Assembly (NCBI GenBank): GCA_023459055.1
Contig: JAEWVR010000009.1
Location: 216,680-280,679, forward strand
From: Fibrobacterota bacterium
Lineage (GTDB): Bacteria > Fibrobacterota > Chitinivibrionia > Chitinivibrionales > Chitinispirillaceae
Length of the DNA stretch: 64,000 nt
Direction of reading: 5' to 3'
Shown in pieces: positions 60,419 to 64,000 of the stretch; position 1 is the stretch's first letter, and each line of letters begins with the position of its first letter. Below the pieces are notes generated by a model. That model saw only the letters and a list, made by a program, of their open reading frames with translations. It was not told the origin of the DNA and made no database searches. A program made the position numbers and the translations under genes.

Positions 60419-61849
60419 TTAGTACCTGTAATGGTCCGGTTTGAATGGCCCCTCAACAGGAACACCAAGATAATCAGCCTGTTTCTTTGAAAGTGTTGTG
60501 AGTTTCACACCAATCTTCTCAAGATGTAAACGAGCAACCTCTTCATCAAGTTTCTTTGACAAGAGATATACACCTGGGTTGTAAACATCTTTATTTTTCC
60601 AGAGATCAAGCTGTGCAAGCGTCTGATTCGAGAATGAATTAGACATAACAAATGATGGATGTCCGGTAGCGCAGCCAAGGTTAACCAGACGGCCTTCTGC
60701 AAGAAGATAGATCACATGCCCATCTTTATATGCATACTTGTCAACTTGTGGTTTGATTGTTGTTTTCACGATGCCAGGCCATTTGTTAAGTGCTGCAACC
60801 TGAATTTCATTGTCAAAATGACCAATATTGCAAACAATTGCCTGATCTTTCATCTTTGACATATGCTCAGCGGTAATAATATCAACATTACCTGTTGTTG
60901 TAACATATATATCTGCGATACCAAGCGTTTCTTCAACAGTAGTCACCTGATATCCTGCCATTGCAGCTTGTAAAGCACAGATCGGATCAACTTCTGTAAC
61001 GATAACACGTGCACCAAAACCACTCATTGACTGAGCACAACCCTTGCCAACATCACCATAACCGCAAACAACAACAACCTTTCCAGCAATCATGACATCA
61101 GTCGCACGCTTGATACCATCAGCAAGAGACTCTCTGCATCCGTAAAGGTTATCAAATTTTGATTTTGTTACAGAATCATTAACATTGATAGCCGGAACAA
61201 GCAGTTTCTTCTGTTCCATCATCTGGTAAAGACGATGAACACCTGTGGTGGTTTCTTCAGAGACGCCGCGCCATTCCTTAACAACCTTATGCCAGAACTG
61301 ATTATCCTTTTTGTATACTTCCTTAAGCAGATTCTTGATACAACCCTCTTCATGGCTCTCTGATGGTGAATCAACCCATTTATCTCCATTTTCAAGCTCG
61401 AAACCCTTGTGAATAAGCAGCGTTGCATCGCCACCATCATCCACAATAAGGTTCGGGCCCTTGAATCCATCAAAGCACAACGCCTTAAACGTACAGGCCC
61501 AGTACTCTTCAAGCGACTCACCCTTCCATGCATAGACCGGAATACCTGCTTTTGCAATACCGGCAGCAGCATGATCCTGTGTCGAGAATATATTGCATGA
61601 TGCCCAACGAACTTCAGCACCTAATGCTTTCAGCGTCTCAATAAGAACGGCAGTCTGAATAGTCATATGAAGCGATCCGCTCACACGTACACCAGCAAGC
61701 GGTTTATCTTTTGCATATTTTTCACGAATTGCCATCAAACCGGGCATCTCTTTTTCTGCTATTTCGATCTCTTTACGTCCCCATTCTGCAAGACTCATGT
61801 CGGCAACAATATAGGGTGAACTTGCCCAGATATCAACTTGTGGTGCCAT
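60419..61849 (-). CDS. ahcY: S-adenosylhomocysteinase
   Basis: A 476-residue cytoplasmic enzyme cleaving S-adenosylhomocysteine to adenosine and homocysteine with bound NAD. Diagnostic segments are V-S-G-S-L-H-M-T-I-Q-T, W-A-S-C-N-I-F-S-T-Q-D-H-A-A-A and D-D-G-G-D-A-T-L-L. Further landmarks are V-N-D-S-V-T-K-S-K-F-D, the NAD site G-Y-G-D-V-G-K-G near 263 and the C-terminal F-K-P-D-H-Y-R-Y. ATG 61849 was chosen because AAGGAG lies six bases before it; an in-frame ATG two codons upstream has no such site. The upstream 150 bases show no SAH riboswitch pattern. It supports the methyl cycle needed by methylases. Confidence 0.97.
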   Translation of the reverse strand: MAPQVDIWASSPYIVADMSLAEWGRKEIEIAEKEMPGLMAIREKYAKDKPLAGVRVSGSLHMTIQTAVLIETLKALGAEVRWASCNIFSTQDHAAAGIAKAGIPVYAWKGESLEEYWACTFKALCFDGFKGPNLIVDDGGDATLLIHKGFELENGDKWVDSPSESHEEGCIKNLLKEVYKKDNQFWHKVVKEWRGVSEETTTGVHRLYQMMEQKKLLVPAINVNDSVTKSKFDNLYGCRESLADGIKRATDVMIAGKVVVVCGYGDVGKGCAQSMSGFGARVIVTEVDPICALQAAMAGYQVTTVEETLGIADIYVTTTGNVDIITAEHMSKMKDQAIVCNIGHFDNEIQVAALNKWPGIVKTTIKPQVDKYAYKDGHVIYLLAEGRLVNLGCATGHPSFVMSNSFSNQTLAQLDLWKNKDVYNPGVYLLSKKLDEEVARLHLEKIGVKLTTLSKKQADYLGVPVEGPFKPDHYRY

Positions 61850-61999
61850 CAGCAACTCCTTATTATTAAATTAATTGTAAATATTCAATGTGCTTAAGAA
61901 AGTAACAGTTTACCACACAACTACCTGGTGTACATGAAATTATATGCCACGACGTGGAAAACCGTGTATAAAATAATTCAGGACGGGCGTGTCAGACAA

Positions 62000-63427
62000 T
62001 TACTTGATACGTTCAACAAACGCTTTGATCTCGGAAAGAATGTCATGACGCATACCATAGGGGGACTTAATGATCAGGCGCATGTCATTTAAGGATATAT
62101 GACGTGGATTGATAAACGGTCGAAGAAGTCGCATTGGTAAATGTGTTGGATTTTGGATCAATGCAAGCGGAACACCGCTGTTCACAAGACCGCTATTGAG
62201 CTCTCTGGTCGATGCAATTTTTGATAATACAAGCATCGAACGACTTGTTTTTGCAATAAATTCAACCAGACGCGGAACGTTGTAAACTTTTGGATTATCA
62301 AGCAGTCTGCACATGAGAGTATCATTACGCAAACCCATCATCACCAGTTCCTGAACAGAATACGATTTCTTTACATCAAGCTGGATACTTAGTCTGTCAG
62401 GACCGATCAGGTTATTTATTGCCATCGTATTAAAGTTGCCATATATTGTTGATCCATGATAAATAACTCCCGGATCAGCTAATACCGTATGAAGACGTTG
62501 TGATTTTTCACCAACATGTATCTGAAATCCTTTTTTCGATGAAAACCCGAGCGCATTCGAAATCCATTCAAAAGGTGAACCCTTATTATCACTTAGAAAC
62601 CGAACGATTGATGTCACAGCCGCAAGACGTGTTGGAGGAATCATGCGGGTACGCTGTGTGAACATCATTTTTAACAGCGATGCAACCAGTGGATTGTCAC
62701 GATCAAGTTTTTTTATCCATTTATATAACTGATCAGATTTCATCGTATACTCAAATGTCAATACAGGCTCACCAACCGGTTCATTACGTGAAATCTTTGT
62801 AGCAGTTTCGAGCATACGCTGTGACAGCTCATCGGTGGTACTTAACAATGGGAGTAATTTTGCCATTTTTCTCATATTGTAGGCATCGGTGTTTGTAGAA
62901 ATCCAGTCACTCTGCATTTTGAGTGCCATCGATTCACCTTTCATGAGAAGGCTTAATTGAAGATACTCCCTCTCACTCAATCGTTGTCCTGATTTCATTT
63001 TGTTAAGCCACGATACAGCAACCTGCGATGCAATATCGATTGAATCGGGCGAACCAAGTTTACATATCTGTGATATTGTGTTGTAGGTATGATATGCTTC
63101 ATCGGTGAAATTATCTTCACGTAAACGAATACCGGTAAATACCTTTCTTAATCTTTTAAAGCGTATGCTATAATTGATCACATCGAAATCTGATTCACGC
63201 ATATCGAGAAAACAATAGAGTACATATTCAAGCATTGATGCTGATGGTGGTTTTTCAAGAAGGCATAGAAGTATTTCTGTTGGCTCAATGGATTCTTCAT
63301 ACCTGATAAAGAGTTTCGCAATCTTCTCCGATCCATCAGAAAACGGTTCCGAGGGCAGCAGCGTTTTATAAAACTCACTTACCAGTTTATCAACCATCGT
63401 TGAATAGGTTTCGCGCAAACATTCCAT
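62000..63427 (-). CDS. hypothetical helical protein, 475 aa
   Basis: A soluble protein of mostly helical composition (E-P-T-E-I-L-L-C-L-L-E-K-P-P-S-A-S-M-L, A-V-S-W-L-N-K-M-K-S-G), resembling a HEAT-type scaffold. It also has I-Y-G-N-F-N-T-M-A-I-N-N-L-I-G-P and the end R-P-F-I-N-P-R-H-I-S-L-N-D-M-R-L-I-I-K-S-P-Y. No catalytic motif is visible and no family is recognised. It lies behind a group II intron whose 3' end is about 150 bases upstream. No strong ribosome binding site is seen at the ATG. Confidence 0.6.
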   Translation of the reverse strand: MECLRETYSTMVDKLVSEFYKTLLPSEPFSDGSEKIAKLFIRYEESIEPTEILLCLLEKPPSASMLEYVLYCFLDMRESDFDVINYSIRFKRLRKVFTGIRLREDNFTDEAYHTYNTISQICKLGSPDSIDIASQVAVSWLNKMKSGQRLSEREYLQLSLLMKGESMALKMQSDWISTNTDAYNMRKMAKLLPLLSTTDELSQRMLETATKISRNEPVGEPVLTFEYTMKSDQLYKWIKKLDRDNPLVASLLKMMFTQRTRMIPPTRLAAVTSIVRFLSDNKGSPFEWISNALGFSSKKGFQIHVGEKSQRLHTVLADPGVIYHGSTIYGNFNTMAINNLIGPDRLSIQLDVKKSYSVQELVMMGLRNDTLMCRLLDNPKVYNVPRLVEFIAKTSRSMLVLSKIASTRELNSGLVNSGVPLALIQNPTHLPMRLLRPFINPRHISLNDMRLIIKSPYGMRHDILSEIKAFVERIK

Positions 63428-63622
63428 AACAACTAATCCCTCAGGTAGATAAATAGTTTGAGTATAATTTTAATTATATCAATAAATTCCATTACTCTAT
63501 TCTAATTATAACTTTAAAGATTTGATTTTTAAACAAGTTTGATGATTTTTTTAAGAGGCCTCACCCCCCTGGCCAATGTCGTCCGGGTAGAAATGGGTGA
63601 TTTCTCACCCAAAGCCCCCACA

Positions 63623-63655
63623 GATCCGTACGAGCCCAATTAAGGCATACGGTTC
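63623..63655 (-). ncRNA. group II intron domain V hairpin
   Basis: The minus strand reads GAACCGTATGCC-TTAAT-TGGGC-TC-GTACGGATC. It has the length, two-base bulge and GTAT/GTAC lower stem of domain V. The third pair, normally G-U within the AGC catalytic triad, is A opposite A here (triad AAC), so the ribozyme may be defective. Confidence 0.7.
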
Positions 63656-63673
63656 CTCAGTGTTATGGTTTCA

Positions 63674-64000
63674 CTATGTAACGTAAGAATGAACTATTCT
63701 TGGTGTTGACAATGGATACCTTTCGAGAAGTTTGTTGAATGTCTCCCATTTCAGATCCTTCTTCCGTGAACGACGATTCAGCTCTTTAAACCATGTTCGT
63801 ATTGTCTGGTGATAAAATAACCCCAAACTTCTGAAGTTACCTGTTATACCAAAGTAGCCATAATGTCCGTTTAACTTCTGACACAATGTTCTCTTCTGGC
63901 TTTCCAGAGTATCATGGCGATTGTTCTTGCACCATTGACGGGTCGCCTTTAATGCTCGTGTCAACCTTTTGGTAGATGTTTTACGTTTAAGCACCCACCT
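63674..64000 (-). CDS. group II intron reverse transcriptase/maturase, C-terminal part
   Basis: The frame is open to the window edge and supplies the last 108 residues. It begins R-W-V-L-K-R-K-T-S-T-K-R and has Q-W-C-K-N-N-R and K-L-N-G-H-Y-G-Y-F-G-I-T-G-N-F-R-S-L. Then come R-T-W-F-K-E-L-N-R-R-S-R and W-E-T-F-N-K-L-L-E-R-Y-P-L-S-T-P-R-I-V-H-S-Y, the standard maturase/thumb end of bacterial group II intron proteins. The RT catalytic Y-A-D-D is outside the window. It assists splicing and retrohoming of its own intron. Confidence 0.92.
   Translation of the reverse strand, partial: RWVLKRKTSTKRLTRALKATRQWCKNNRHDTLESQKRTLCQKLNGHYGYFGITGNFRSLGLFYHQTIRTWFKELNRRSRKKDLKWETFNKLLERYPLSTPRIVHSYVT

Larger units (their letters stand above)
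63581..64000 (-). mobile_element. group II intron, 3' portion (runs off the window)
   Basis: On the minus strand the maturase frame ends at 63674. Nineteen bases later comes a 33-base domain V hairpin (63623-63655), then a GGGTGA/TCACCC hairpin fitting domain VI, ending near CTACCCGGAC at 63581. Order and spacing are as in bacterial group II introns. The 5' end lies beyond base 64000. The exact 3' splice point is estimated. Confidence 0.8.

Noticed and set aside
61850..61999. Possible SAH riboswitch upstream of ahcY
   Set aside because: The region is short and AT-rich, and I could not find the pseudoknot elements of the SAH motif.

Overview
The window reads as a chromosomal segment of a low-to-moderate GC, Gram-negative-type bacterium. 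It has outer-membrane-style proteins, OmpA-like lipoproteins and Hcp proteins. A glycoside hydrolase family 9 cellulase ends in a C-terminal domain resembling type IX sorting domains. This combination with the cell-wall hydrolases makes a Fibrobacterota-like (Chitinispirillia/Fibrobacter side) host my best guess. That is an inference from gene content, not a proven assignment.

Region 1 (1-1480): the tail of a TPR-like protein, a secreted hypothetical protein, and an initiator tRNA-fMet with a strong terminator. Region 2 (1480-30850): what looks like an old genomic island beginning at the tRNA. A decayed copy of the tRNA lies about 29.4 kb downstream (30791-30847), and a second 15-bp fragment of the tRNA 3' end sits just behind the tRNA. 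Inside the island are two ~0.56-kb direct repeats flanking xylose isomerase. Next comes a minus-strand defence block of seven genes: a very large DUF1998 helicase with a nuclease-like tail, an SNF2 helicase, an Eco57I-type methylase, an AlbA_2 ATP-binding protein, McrB, McrC and a UDG-superfamily protein. A SWIM zinc-finger gene with a 3' frameshift, a Fic protein and a graveyard of broken genes (DUF1016, DUF6036, DUF3592, sugar kinase) complete the island.

Region 3 (31000-36900): secreted proteins and carbohydrate enzymes (Cys-motif secreted protein, GH9 endoglucanase, ankyrin protein, GH5-like hydrolase). Region 4 (37200-46900): an orphan type VI secretion cargo cluster on the minus strand. 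It has a canonical Hcp, an extended Hcp, an OmpA/peptidoglycan-binding protein, two proteins sharing an unnamed C-terminal domain (one with annexin-like repeats), a HET-C protein and a DUF2235 (Tle1-like) lipase. One lipoprotein gene is embedded in the opposite orientation. No VgrG, sheath or baseplate gene is visible in the window.

Region 5 (47400-63430): mostly ordinary chromosomal genes. These are a membrane protein, an OmpA lipoprotein, a VOC protein, a PNPOx-like protein, an SH3 lipoprotein, an AI-2E-type permease, a zinc-ribbon protein, a ThyX-like enzyme and S-adenosylhomocysteinase. Among them is an accessory SecA-like ATPase whose last residues look like a transmembrane anchor. Region 6 (63580-64000): the 3' end of a minus-strand group II intron with its maturase ORF running off the window.

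Together the island genes look like a modification-sensing and restriction defence region that has accumulated by repeated insertion and decay. The Hcp cluster looks like an effector-loading module that would depend on a secretion apparatus encoded elsewhere.
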